A program made the position numbers and the translations under genes. This document shows, piece after piece, positions 10,666 through 20,323 of a stretch of 64,000 nt of DNA (positions within the stretch are counted from its first letter, which is position 1; each line of letters opens with the position of its first letter). The notes beneath the pieces are model-generated. The model did not search any database. It was not told the DNA's origin and was given only the letters and a program-made list of their open reading frames with translations. The DNA is taken from positions 45,962,402-46,026,401 of the forward strand of contig NC_061121.1 of assembly GCF_002878395.1 (NCBI RefSeq), in the 5' to 3' direction. The stretch comes from Capsicum annuum. Its lineage: Eukaryota; Streptophyta; Magnoliopsida; Solanales; Solanaceae.

Positions 10666-11490
10666 TTGACATTATAAAAACTCACCTCTAGTCCTAGATT
10701 AATCAATTAAGGGATTATTTAAACATATGAGGTAGTAAGAATCGGTTCGGCTCAGTATGATCGATCGATGACTCTGGTCGGAAGGAACACAATACTGTCT
10801 CATCATGCAATTGCCAAAAGACTCAATTGAAGTAGTAGTTGACCCTATGAGAACTCACCCCTAGTCCCAGATTATTCAATTAAGTTATCAATACCCTGTC
10901 CTAGATTAATTAATTAATTAAGGTATTAGTTGGATATGAGGTAGTAAAAATTGGTTTGGCTCAGAGTTATCGATCGATGACTCTGGTTGGGAGAAACGCA
11001 ATACCGTCTCATTATGAAATTACCAAAAGACTCAATTGAAGTTGTAGTTGATCCTATGAGAACTCACCCCTATCCCTAGATTATTCAATTAAGATATTAG
11101 TACCCCAGTCCTAGATTAATCAATTAAGGTATTAGTCTAACATATGAGGTAGTAAGAATTGGTTTGGCTCAGAGTGATCGATCGACGACTCTGGTAAGGA
11201 GAAATGGAGTACCATCTCATCATGCAATTTCCAAAAGACTCAATTGAAGTTGTAGTTGATCCTAAGAGAGCTCACCTCTAGTCCTAGATTATTCAATTAT
11301 GGTATTAGTACCCTAGTCCTAGATTAATCAATTAAGGTATTAGTCTAACATATGAGGTAGTAAGAATTGGTTCATCTCAAAGTGATTGAATAAAGACTCT
11401 GGTCAGGAGAAATGCGATACCGTCTCATCATGTAATTGCAAAAGACTCAATTGAAGTTGTAGTTGACCCTATGAGAAGTCACATTCAATT
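10666..11490. repeat. 208-bp tandem repeat, block 2
   Basis: Four consecutive units: anchors TAGTTGACC-like at 10837, 11045, 11253 and 11460 (spacings 208, 208, 207), and CATATGAGG-like at 10724, 10933, 11141 and 11349. Changes between units are point substitutions and a few small indels. Confidence 0.85.
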
Positions 11491-11501
11491 AAGGTATTAG
11501 T

Positions 11502-11725
11502 ATAACATATGAACTCAATTGAAATTATATATAAACAAATGATCAACCTGTTGTAACAGATGTCTTTTCTATTGGATTAAATGAAATAGATTAGGTAATT
11601 TGTTGCAACATATTACACATTTGTTGTAAACTATCAAATAGATTACGTTATTTATTGCGACAGATCACGAATCTATTGTAAACTATCAAATAGATTAAGT
11701 CATCTATTGCACTTAAATATTTTAA
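11502..11725. repeat. 52-bp minisatellite, block 3, truncated
   Basis: Same opening as block 2 (CATATGAACTCAATTGAAAT), then about three 52-bp units ending at CATCTATTGCAC (11711). After this the array stops abruptly and unrelated AT-rich DNA begins. Confidence 0.75.
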
Positions 11726-11879
11726 GATCCTTTTTTAAAGCAATTTAGGTATTTCCTGTTCGAGATTAAAAAGTTAAAATACTAAAGCGGTAAAAAATAT
11801 TACTCGGTACTACTTGGATAACTCAAAATCTCCTGACTGAGTAATCTTATCTGGTCTTTTCAATGTCATCATTTCCTTG

Positions 11880-12120
11880 TGCCCCTCAAAAGTTATTAAT
11901 GAATATTTAAAAACCCTATATCTAGAACTCTCTCTCCTTCAGCCCTAAAGTAGTCTAGACTCAACTCATCACTCTTCTTTATTCTCTATTCTCAATTATC
12001 TTTGTTTTCTTTTTTACTCTCTTTTCTCTCTTCTTTCAGATGAGGATCCTTTAGGATCTCAATTAATATCTTTTCTTGACTGAATTGGATGTTCTAATCT
12101 GTTTGCAGGTACGGTTCACT
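11880..12120 (+). promoter_or_regulatory. Possible promoter, CT-rich leader and intron border
   Basis: TATTTAAAAACCC near 11906 is followed by CT-rich tracts (CTCTCTCTCCTTCAGCCC, then TTTACTCTCTTTTCTCTC). TTTCTTTCAG at 12039 and TTTGCAGGTACGG near 12101 resemble splice borders. Nothing clearly coding follows except the repeat-derived frame at 12346. This looks like the 5' end of another decayed gene unit of the same kind as the Ulp1-like and MuDR-like ones. Inference only. Confidence 0.3.
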
Positions 12121-12253
12121 GTTTCTCTTTCCATCTCATCTTATTCTTTGTATGTCATTTAAATTATATATTTACATCTGTTGCTATTAATGATTTACCC
12201 ATTACTAGTTTTCTATTTATTGAGAAAATTGAAGGAAAGGTGACTTTTAAGTC

Positions 12254-12840
12254 TTGAATGAACGAACCATTGTTTTTATTAAAATATACAAAAAAAGTCA
12301 TCTATTGGGAGAACTTAAAAAGCCTTTTGTCAGTATAGTTTTTTTATGTCTTTTGTTTGGTACTTTGGTGGTGCTATTGTTGGGGGTGGTGGTTATGTTG
12401 GAACATATAATGTTTGTGTTGTGGATGGTGTTGGAACATACGATGTTATTTCTTTGTTGTTGGTGCGGTTGTTGGTAGTGTTGCAACAGTTTTCTCAACT
12501 GTTGGAACTAATGAATCAGCTGTTGGAACAGATGGAGCAACTGCTTAAAGAAATCAAACCAGTAGCAAGGCTGGTTGGATTTATTCCAACAGATGACCCA
12601 TCTATTGCCACATGTCATCCATCCGTTACAATGATGCCTCAACGGTTGAACAGATGGGTAATCTATTGCATCATATTGGTTATCTGTTGATTCACTCAAT
12701 TTTGTGTTACCCTTTTGTAATGTTCTTTTTGTTTTGTTTTTGTTCTTCTTTTGTTTGACATCAAATATATTTCTCTTGTTTGTAGACAAAAGGAAGTGAA
12801 ACTGGATCCATTTTTGCCCGACCAGCATTAAAGGCTAGAG
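12254..12840 (+). other. Unrecognised plus-strand frame with repeat-derived heptads
   Basis: The frame at 12346-12690 begins with Gly/Val-rich low-complexity sequence, then encodes QLLELMN, QLLEQME, QLLKEIK. Those three heptads come from a 21-bp tandem repeat at about 12497-12560 (CAGCTGTTGGAACAGATGGAG and two variants). It could form a short coiled coil if translated. The frame then runs into more minisatellite (CAACAGATGACCCATCTATT near 12588) and stops. No known family is recognised. I think it is a repeat-borne frame, not a proven gene. Confidence 0.3.
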
Positions 12841-14510
12841 TAAAGATAGGTTCGGAGGAATAAGCTGCTTGCAGATGGAACTACTTCATATGTGGGAGGT
12901 ATGTATTACTGATCAACCTATCATGAAAACACACATCCAGTATAATGATTTTGTGAATGTTTGTTCTTTACCTATTAGGCATTAATCCTTCCAACAAGAT
13001 ATGACATTTTATAGTTAAGATTGTTAGGTTTGAACTGGTAAGGCTGAGGGACCAAGATGGTGGTGTTGATACCCCGTTACAATTTAAAGATGATTTATGC
13101 TCATGTTTTTGTGTCAAGTTTGGGGAAGGGTTCAAACTTTTTGTGGTAGTATAAATATCCAATAGTGATTGGACCATTTTAATGGCGCAATGGACTTGTT
13201 AAAAGGCCTCCGAAGCCTCGCATTGCAACAAACAATGATGGATCTAATAGAAATTTCCCTGGTCCAAATTTATATGGATAGGTTGTTGGAGGAGACTATT
13301 ATACAACAGAAGGTGTTTAGGGGAAAACCTGTGTGGGAAGAGGGAGGTTGAGAAGGCCATATATTATCTTAGTCCTTGTTTAAGAGGAAACACAGGGTGG
13401 GAAAGAAAGTATAGCAAAATTGGCTTATGAAATTGACATGAAAAATGAAAAAATTGGATGAGCTGCGAATGTGAAAGTGTATCCCAAAATGAAAATCCAT
13501 CAGTCGTTGAAGTAAAAGAAGAATGGCCAAGAGGAATTGAGTTGGTCACTTTGCTAGAAACTGCAACTAGTGAGTGTGGCCTCAATGAAGACCCACAAAA
13601 TACAAGACCAGAACTCTAAGGAAGCAGCTTCGCGAGCATGGAAGGTGGTAAGATTGTCGGTCTGAATTAACATGTAGGTTTCAATTTTGACCGACAATCT
13701 TACCACCTTCCGTGCTCGCAAAGCGTTTTCCTTAGAGTTCTGGTCATGCACTTTGTGAGAGTCTTCATTAAGGCCACACTTGCTAGTTGAATTCTCAAGC
13801 AAAGTGTCCAGCTTCAGTCCTGTTAACCATTCTTTTTTTTCCATCGACTGACGGATTTTTATATTTGGATATAGTTTCACATTTGAAGATCATCCAGTTT
13901 TTTTCGTTTCTCATGTCAATTTCATTGGGCAATTTCTCTACACTTTTCTTCCTACCCCGTGTTTCCTCTTAAACAAGGTTTGAGATGATATATGGCCTTC
14001 TTCACCTCTCCCTTCGTGCACAAGTATTCTCCCAAACACCTTCTACTGTAAAAAAGTCTCCTCCAGCAATCCATCCATATAAAATTGGACCAGGGGAATT
14101 TCTATTGGTTTCATTATTGTTTGCTACATTGCGAGGCTTCGGAGGCCTTTCAAGAAGTCCATTGCGCTATTAAAACTGGTCCAGTCACTATTGGATATTT
14201 ATATTGCCACAAAAACCTTGAACCCTTCCCCAAACTTGACACAAAAACATGAGCATAAATCATCATTAAATTATAACGGGGTATTGACACCATCATCTTG
14301 GAACCTCTCATCCTTATCAGTTCACACCTATCAAACTAAATTGTATAATATAGGATTTTGTTTGAATGATCAATGTCTAATTGGTAAAAAAATATATTCA
14401 CAAAATCATTCCACTTTATGTGTGTCTGTCACGGTAGCCTGATCAATAATATACATAACTCGCACCTATGAAAATAGGATCCATTACACGCATCTTAGTT
14501 TTCCTACCCC
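12840..14510. repeat. Large imperfect inverted repeat (palindrome), arms about 0.75-0.8 kb
   Basis: The arms meet at AGATTGTCGGTC (13651-13662) and GACCGACAATCT (13689-13700), leaving a 26-base loop. Moving outward the pairs match: GTTTAAGAGGAAACAC (13378) with GTGTTTCCTCTTAAAC (13960), AATATCCAATAGTGA (13154) with TCACTATTGGATATT (14186), and ATTTTGTGAAT (12949) with ATTCACAAAAT (14397). Weaker matches reach about 12845 and 14510. In one 80-base block compared by eye the arms are close to 89% identical. Several open frames lie in the arms (for example 13169-13351 and 14191-14442), and one spans the centre (13554-13880, minus). None resembles a protein family I know. A transcript through it would fold into a long hairpin. 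Confidence 0.85.
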
Positions 14511-14541
14511 ATCAGGACATGTCAGATAATGTTGTTTATTT

Positions 14542-14796
14542 ATCTGCACGCATGTGATGACTATTAAAAAAGAGGTGTGAAGAGTCATGACTTTTTATCT
14601 TAACACATTCAAAACAGTTGATGAATCAAAATCTCCATCTATTGCAACTGACGAATTAGCTGTTGGAAGAAATCAAAACATCTCCTCCAACATATGGTCC
14701 ATTTATCGCAATAGATAATCCATATGTTGCAACAGATGGTAAATCTATTGCGACAGACCAGACTGTATTTTTTTTATTCATCTGCACGCATGTGAT
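14542..14796. repeat. 17-bp direct repeats flanking a minisatellite block
   Basis: ATCTGCACGCATGTGAT occurs exactly at 14542-14558 and 14780-14796. Between the two copies lies CTGTTGCAACAG-type minisatellite (CCATATGTTGCAACAGATGG near 14712). This suggests that the block was duplicated into, or expanded within, a unique sequence at the broken end of the MuDR-like gene. Confidence 0.55.
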
Positions 14797-14829
14797 TCTC
14801 CTTCTTTATTCTAAAATATTTTTTCAAGA

Positions 14830-15406
14830 AAGAAATAAATAAAGTGTTAGATAGTTCATTCTTGTCCTTTAATGACATTCCAACCAAAAAGCCGGTCCCA
14901 TCGTCTTAAATATTTCCAGACTGTGTCGATTGAGAAGAACTGGAGATCGTATTGGTCACATCAACGGGCATAGTTATTTGATTATCATCTGGAATATTCA
15001 TGTCTAGATCATCCAACCTATCATCAAAGAAGTCCTTTTTTTATTTTTCTTCTACGTTCTGGTTCTCATTCTCTCTCATCTTTTCAACTATGTACACCTT
15101 TAACACCGACATGGTTGAATCACTTAGGTAAGCACGCAATCGAACCTGATCGATTATCTTGAAAGGCAGTACCTTCTAATTTTTGAAGGAGTTGTGCATG
15201 TAGCTAATGGAGAGTTCTTCCGGTTGACAATTCATTCCATAAAAGCTGATGATTAAGTTCACAAAATTATCAAATGAAACATTACTTTGGACTGTCATAG
15301 CTATCATCTCTAGCATTTCACCCTCCTTCCAATGCCATACATATCGATTGCTCTTCTCGACCCATTGACCATGACAATCAACCCCTATTGTTATTGATCC
15401 CTCCAT
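14830..15406 (-). pseudogene. MuDR-type (Mutator-like) transposase, N-terminal fragment
   Basis: The minus-strand ATG at 15404-15406 opens MEGSITIGVDCHGQWVEK, then RYVWHWKEGEMLEMIAM and DNFVNLIISFYGMNCQPEEL. This is the PB1-like N-terminal region found before the MuDR domain in plant Mutator-like transposases. A TAG at 15176-15178 interrupts it. In the same frame the protein continues KVLPFKIIDQVRLRAYLSDS, with further stops near 15041 and 14910. It ends in GTGFLVGMSLKDKNELSNT and KKYFRIKK, the start of the plant MuDR transposase domain (PF03108-like). The zinc-binding and DDE catalytic parts are missing; the gene breaks into minisatellite at about 14830. It is the only transposase sequence in the left third of the window, so it may mark the type of element that carried the Ulp1-like and GRF-like genes. 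Confidence 0.65.
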
Positions 15407-15474
15407 TAGTGGTACCTAAATAAAGTCATTTGTTAAAAAAAGTTGATAATGATTTCATAGTGCCATTAATGAAT

Positions 15475-15950
15475 CCCAACAGATCTATTATATGTTGTAA
15501 TAGGTAAGTGACCAGTCACAACAGATTCTTACCTATTGGGATTCATGTTACGCTCCTGAATATCTGTTGCAACAGATGAAACGCTTGTTGGGATTGATGT
15601 TATAGTACTAAATCACCTTTGAAGCTAATTCCAACAGATGAGTGACATGTTAAAACAAATATTTAACCTGTTGCGACAGATGACTTACCTGTTGTAGCAG
15701 GTTAGTAATCTATTGTAACAGATATTTACAACACTACTGTTGGAATCGTGTTCAGGTTCTATTGTAACAAGTCACTAATATGTTGCAACAGATGTGTTAA
15801 ATATTTCAACAGATGACCCATCTATTTAAACATGAATCCAACATATCAATCTTCCATTGAAACAGATATCTCATCTATCGCAACAAATGATTAATCTGTT
15901 TAAACAGATGGATCTTATGTTGGATTCATGATTAGGTTCTATCCATTATT
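15475..15950. repeat. CTGTTGCAACAG-type minisatellite upstream of the MuDR-like gene
   Basis: Many degenerate 20-30 bp units: TATCTGTTGCAACAGATGAA near 15560, CCTGTTGCGACAGATGACTT near 15667, ATGTTGCAACAGATGTGTT near 15780, plus diverged forms. A longer unit of about 180 bp is hinted at by TTGGAATCGTGTTCAGGTTC (15740) and TTGGATTCATGATTAGGTTC (15914). Confidence 0.65.
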
Positions 15951-16106
15951 GGAAAACAACAACACAATATAAGTTACCTAGATGATAAATTCAATTAAAA
16001 ATCATAATTTGACTGACCAACATCTCATGTGAAGTAATGCCAAAGTGTAAAGTGATGTTCGAAACAAAATTTGACCTAATAAATCGGTCAAATAGCAACA
16101 ATAGTG

Positions 16107-16131
16107 GTAACAACAACAACAACAACAACAA
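16107..16131. repeat. (CAA)n microsatellite
   Basis: An uninterrupted run of about eight CAA units, in the probable minus-strand leader of the MuDR-like gene. Confidence 0.85.
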
Positions 16132-16299
16132 ATGGTCAACAAGAAGAAGATGAAGATGATAATAAAGTAGAAAGAAGATGATGATTATAAAGCAGAAGAT
16201 GATGAATGAAGCAGCAACAATAATGAACAACAAAAATCCCTAAGAGAGAGAAAACAACAATGGGTGAGAAGAGAGAGAAAGGCGCCTTTTCCCTCCGTT

Positions 16300-16316
16300 T
16301 TCCATTATATAGGCTA
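16300..16316 (-). promoter_or_regulatory. TATA-box-like element for the MuDR-like gene
   Basis: On the minus strand GCCTATATAATGG is followed by a leader rich in CT (GCGCCTTTCTCTCTCTTCTC) leading toward the ATG at 15406. Frames within the leader (16363-15991) are pyrimidine-tract artefacts. The assignment is from sequence appearance only. Confidence 0.4.
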
Positions 16317-16479
16317 ACATTTGAATCAAAGTATAAATTTAAAAATCTGTGGGTTATTTTCAAACTTCCTCAACTTTCTTAATCCATAATAAAGTAATTG
16401 TCACATCCACCTAATAATTAAGACTTGTGTCACCTACACCTCATTTTAAAACTCTTTTGTCACCTGCGGCCCGAAGCCC

Positions 16480-17695
16480 CAAGAGACTATATTACCTAAT
16501 ATCCCCTACTTTTTAAAAATTTACATAAAATCCCATTTTTCAACTTTACTCTTGATACATATCAAGAAAACCCCACATCCTATTTTTACTCCACCATTAA
16601 CTCATTCAAGATTTTTTTCCCTAAAATATCTCCCTAATTATCTACAATTAAATCATCTTCCTTCCTGATTTTTTCTATTCCATTAATGCTTAAATCATCT
16701 TCCTTCCTGAGTTTTTCTCCTCCATTAATGTATGCCATTTTTTTTCTCTCCTAAAATCCCTCTCATTTTTTTTTCAAACCTATTGATACATATATAAATT
16801 TATTTATTTATTCATACATGTTTATTTTTTTTAATGGTTATTCATACAAATGATAAATATGATATAATTATATGGGTATTATGGTGATTTATACGATAAA
16901 TACATTTTGTATGATTTTAACGGGTGATACATATGAAATTAATGGGTGATACATATTGTATTATAGTGATTCATATAGTAGATACAATTATTGGGCGATT
17001 CATATGATATTACTGGGTGATATAAATGGTATTATGGTGATTCATATGGTAAATATAATTATTTATTTCAATTATTGGGTGATTTATATATATGGTATTA
17101 TGGTGATTCATATGGTAGATACAATTATGTATTTCAATTATTGGGTGATTCATATGATATTAATCGGTGATATATATGGTATTATGGTAATTTGTATGGT
17201 AGATACAATTATTTATTACAATTATTGGGTGATTCATAAATTATTAATGAAAGGTAATGGTGTAGTCAATGTAGGAAACAAAAGTAATAATATTTTAAAA
17301 AAAGACTAAAAGCAGAATTGAAAAATAATTAAAATTAAATCTAAAAAAAGAAGACTAAAATTAAAGACGGGAAAAGAGAAAAAAGACCAAAAAAAACATA
17401 TCTTTCATAATTAAAGACGAAAAAGAGAAACATAATTAAAACACCTAAATTAAATCTAAAAAAAAGAGAAAAATTAGATATCTTTCCTTAAATAAAAGAA
17501 TACAATGAATAAAAGAGAATCTATTATTTCCTTAAATAAATATCTTGTTAATTTCAAATGTATCACTTTTTTATATGTATCACTACATAACATATGTATC
17601 ACCATTTAAAAAAATTGGGATAAAATATAATTAATAAAATAGTTGGGATTTTATTTAATATCACTTAAAGATTCAGGGATTTATGTAAGTTACCC
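16480..17695. mobile_element. AT-rich TIR element, copy X1 (non-autonomous)
   Basis: The left end reads TTACCTAATATCCCCTACTT, then TTACATAAAATCCCA. The right end, read on the minus strand, gives GGTAACTTACATAAATCCCT, then AATAAAATCCCA. The two ends match as imperfect terminal inverted repeats with the same block order. The inside is AT-rich and full of GATACATAT/ATGTATCAC motifs, with no transposase. A second copy of the same ends lies at 17945-18955. I could not assign a superfamily or a clean target duplication. Confidence 0.5.
16985..17240 (+). repeat. 84-bp tandem repeat inside X1
   Basis: TTGGGTGATTCATATGAT-like anchors lie at 16991, 17075, 17141 and 17225 (spacings 84, 66, 84; the short unit lacks 18 bp). 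Both 84 and 66 are multiples of three. An open frame at 16956-17309 therefore stays open and encodes a 28-residue repeat (NYWVIHMI, GDIYGIMVIHMVDTI). Composition suggests a repeat artefact, not a gene. Confidence 0.75.
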
Positions 17696-17699
17696 TTTA

Positions 17700-17880
17700 A
17701 AAAATGGGTTGGCCTTTGGAGGCCCGCAACCCACAATTTGATGGGCGAGACTTGTTATTTTCTAGCCGATCATGTTGATGGGCCAGCCCGACCTAGCTCG
17801 TCAATTTCCAAAGCCCGTGTGGGGTAGCCCGGATGGGTTGGGCCGACCCAAATTGACAGTTCTACTATTTTTTTAGACTC
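17700..17880. mobile_element. GC-rich hAT-like MITE fragment
   Basis: Repeated GGGTTGGGCC/GGCCCGACC-like motifs end in GACCCAAATTGACAGTTCTA. Read on the minus strand this starts TAGAACTGTCAATTTGGGTC, a start commonly seen in plant hAT-type short elements. Only one end is clear. A related GGCCCGAAGCCCC piece at 16467 suggests that X1 was inserted into it. Confidence 0.4.
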
Positions 17881-17944
17881 ATCAAATATATTAATATACT
17901 ATTATTGTTAATATGTTTGTCTATGAATAAAAGAATTTCTAATG

Positions 17945-18955
17945 GTAACATACATAAATCCCGAATTTTTAATCGATTTTAACACTTTATACCATAACTT
18001 TGTTAAATTATAAGATATTCCAAATTTTGATTTTTGAGATACATATATTTAGCCTTGATGCATATGCATTGTGATACATTTGTAACTGAGTGGTTAGTTA
18101 AATAAGAAAGTAATTGATTTTCAATTATTACGGAAAGTAAATCATGCGCAAATTATGGCATAAATGCACCTGATTCCAGATATATCACAATGAAACATCT
18201 GGTTTCAAATATATCACAATTTTACTTATGGTAAAATTACTCAAACTCATTCACAATTTGATCTCACACAAAAATAAATAGTTTATATATGTCAAACATA
18301 TGTTAAATGTATCAAATATTTATAAACGAATCAAAAATATGAATCACTATCAAAAAGTATTTACCTATGTATCACCAGTATTCTGACAACAAATGTGTTA
18401 CTCATATCTATCACCAAGATACGGACAACAAATATATCACTCTTATGTTTCACCGTTTATAGTATGAAAAAGTATTGAGAAATTAACAATATTATATATG
18501 TATCAAGCGCTTAACTAAAAAATTATGTATCAATGTTAAATTCGATATCTAATTTTGCGAGCCATTGCAATGGTCAACGTCACTGTCATGATTTCATTGG
18601 AAACTATAAGATTTTTTAGCTCTAGAGTATGAAGATATTTTAAAATAATATGAATGCTTGTCAACATAAAGCACATAGTAAATCTTTCAAAATTTTAAGA
18701 AAAAAAAGATTAACAGAGATGGAAAAAAATTGAACTAAATTGTAGATGTCAAATAGTAAGATCTAATGGAAATATTTGATTTTTTTTTTTATATATTTAA
18801 GAGATTTTCCCCTATTATTTACTCTCCTAAAATAAATGCAAATCTGTTACTTCCTTATTTAATATGTATTAAGAAGAAAAAGAAAAACATGGGATTTTAT
18901 GAAATATTTTAAAAGATAAGGGGTTTTATATATTTATTCCTCTTAAATTTGTGTT
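17945..18955. mobile_element. AT-rich TIR element, copy X2, opposite orientation to X1
   Basis: The left end GGTAACATACATAAATCCCG matches the right end of X1 read backward. The right end on the minus strand (AAACCCCTTATCTTTTAAAA, then CATAAAATCCCA) matches the left end of X1. The inside holds the same ATGTATCAC motifs plus a short direct repeat (GACAACAAATGTGTTACTCA near 18386 and a diverged copy about 46 bp later). There is no coding capacity. Confidence 0.45.
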
Positions 18956-19750
18956 TTCGTGTAATTTATCCAATTTCTAAATACACCAAGAAAAGAAGTT
19001 CATGTACACAGAGAATTAAAAGTGGAAAAATTTGAGAGTGGAAAGTACGATAAGAAACATGCAAATTTATGAGGGGAAAACGAAAAAAGAGTCCTACAAC
19101 TAAGAGTGAATGGTGTGTTCGAATTTTATTAGGAAAAGAAGACTACTTTAATTAGTTGCCCAATAAATTCACAAAATAATATAATTTTCTTGTGTTATTT
19201 TATTTAGTAAATATATTATATTACATAGTTTAAATAACTAAAACTTGTTGTAACTTTTTTGGTTGTAAATATTATTATTTTTGGTAAAACAAGTTGTAAT
19301 TATACAAAGAAAAATAAGTTAGGGGAAAGATTGTAGTAATTTTTTTATTATAACAATTTTTTTGTGCAATAAAACCCTATAACCGTAGGATTTGTTACTT
19401 ATAACATAGGAGTTCTAATACAATTCATACTTTGAATTCAATTAAAATTTGGCTTCTAAAAATTTTTCATACAGTATATTTTAGGAGTCTTTTAATTTTT
19501 CACAATTTAGGAGACAGTATTAAAATGATAACTAATTCATAATTGAAGAAAATACGTGAAAAGACGATTTTGTCTATTATAAGGTCTTTTAATGAAGGAC
19601 AAAAAGTTCAAACAACATTTTTAAGGTCCCTCACACTTTTAATATAGTATAGATATAGATTAGCAGTTTGACATGATGCATATGTTCAACACACGTAGAC
19701 TAAACTAATTTATTTAATGAGATCAACACTAAAGTAGTGGTATGAAGTAT
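18956..19750. other. AT-rich intergenic DNA, no gene seen
   Basis: No frame with recognisable protein content and no clear repeat ends. ATAGTATAGATATAGATTAG near 19645 resembles the tail of common small plant repeats, but nothing further supports it. Confidence 0.4.
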
Positions 19751-20323
19751 TAGGAGTGTAAATGACCGGGTTGGTTCGAATGTTTTAAATACCAAATTAA
19801 ATCATTCGCATCGAATTTTTAATTCTATAGACTAAATCAAACCAATAAAATTCGGGTTTTTCAACTTCATTATCTTGGGTCTTTCGATTTTTTTTTGGTT
19901 TTCAAGTCTTTCAAATTTTTTCGATAAATTATTCATACAAACATATAATTAACTTGTGCTACAAATATTTATCTAATCCTAGCAAGGTACAACTATCTTA
20001 GGCATTCCTCAAAAAGATAACACTAAATATTAAATAAAAAGTAAATTTAGGTTATGTATTTATACAAACCTAAAGAACAAATATCCAACATTATTGTCAT
20101 TAGGGATGAGCATAGTATGGTATGGTACGGTATTTGAAAGAGAAAAGATATTTTTTCACCCTTGAACTTGTCCTCTCAACTTACTTTAGCACTTAAACTA
20201 AGATTTCATTTATTTACCCTCCTTAACATCTTTAAAGTGAATTAATATTATCCCTAATGCCGATGTGACATTTTTATTTAAAAAAAAGGAAAAAAATGTG
20301 TATTTACTGAAAAATAGACATGG

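Noticed and set aside
13554..13880. A 108-codon minus-strand frame
   Set aside because: It spans the centre of the palindrome and reads through both arms, so the frame is a product of the inverted structure; no family is recognised.
184..15950. Regularly spaced repeats that superficially resemble a CRISPR array
   Set aside because: The units are degenerate, spacers are not unique, there are no cas genes, and the sequence is a plant genome. It is a minisatellite family.
15991..16363. Minus-strand frames with long Leu/Ile/Ser runs
   Set aside because: They lie in the pyrimidine-rich leader and (CAA)n repeat upstream of the MuDR-like gene.
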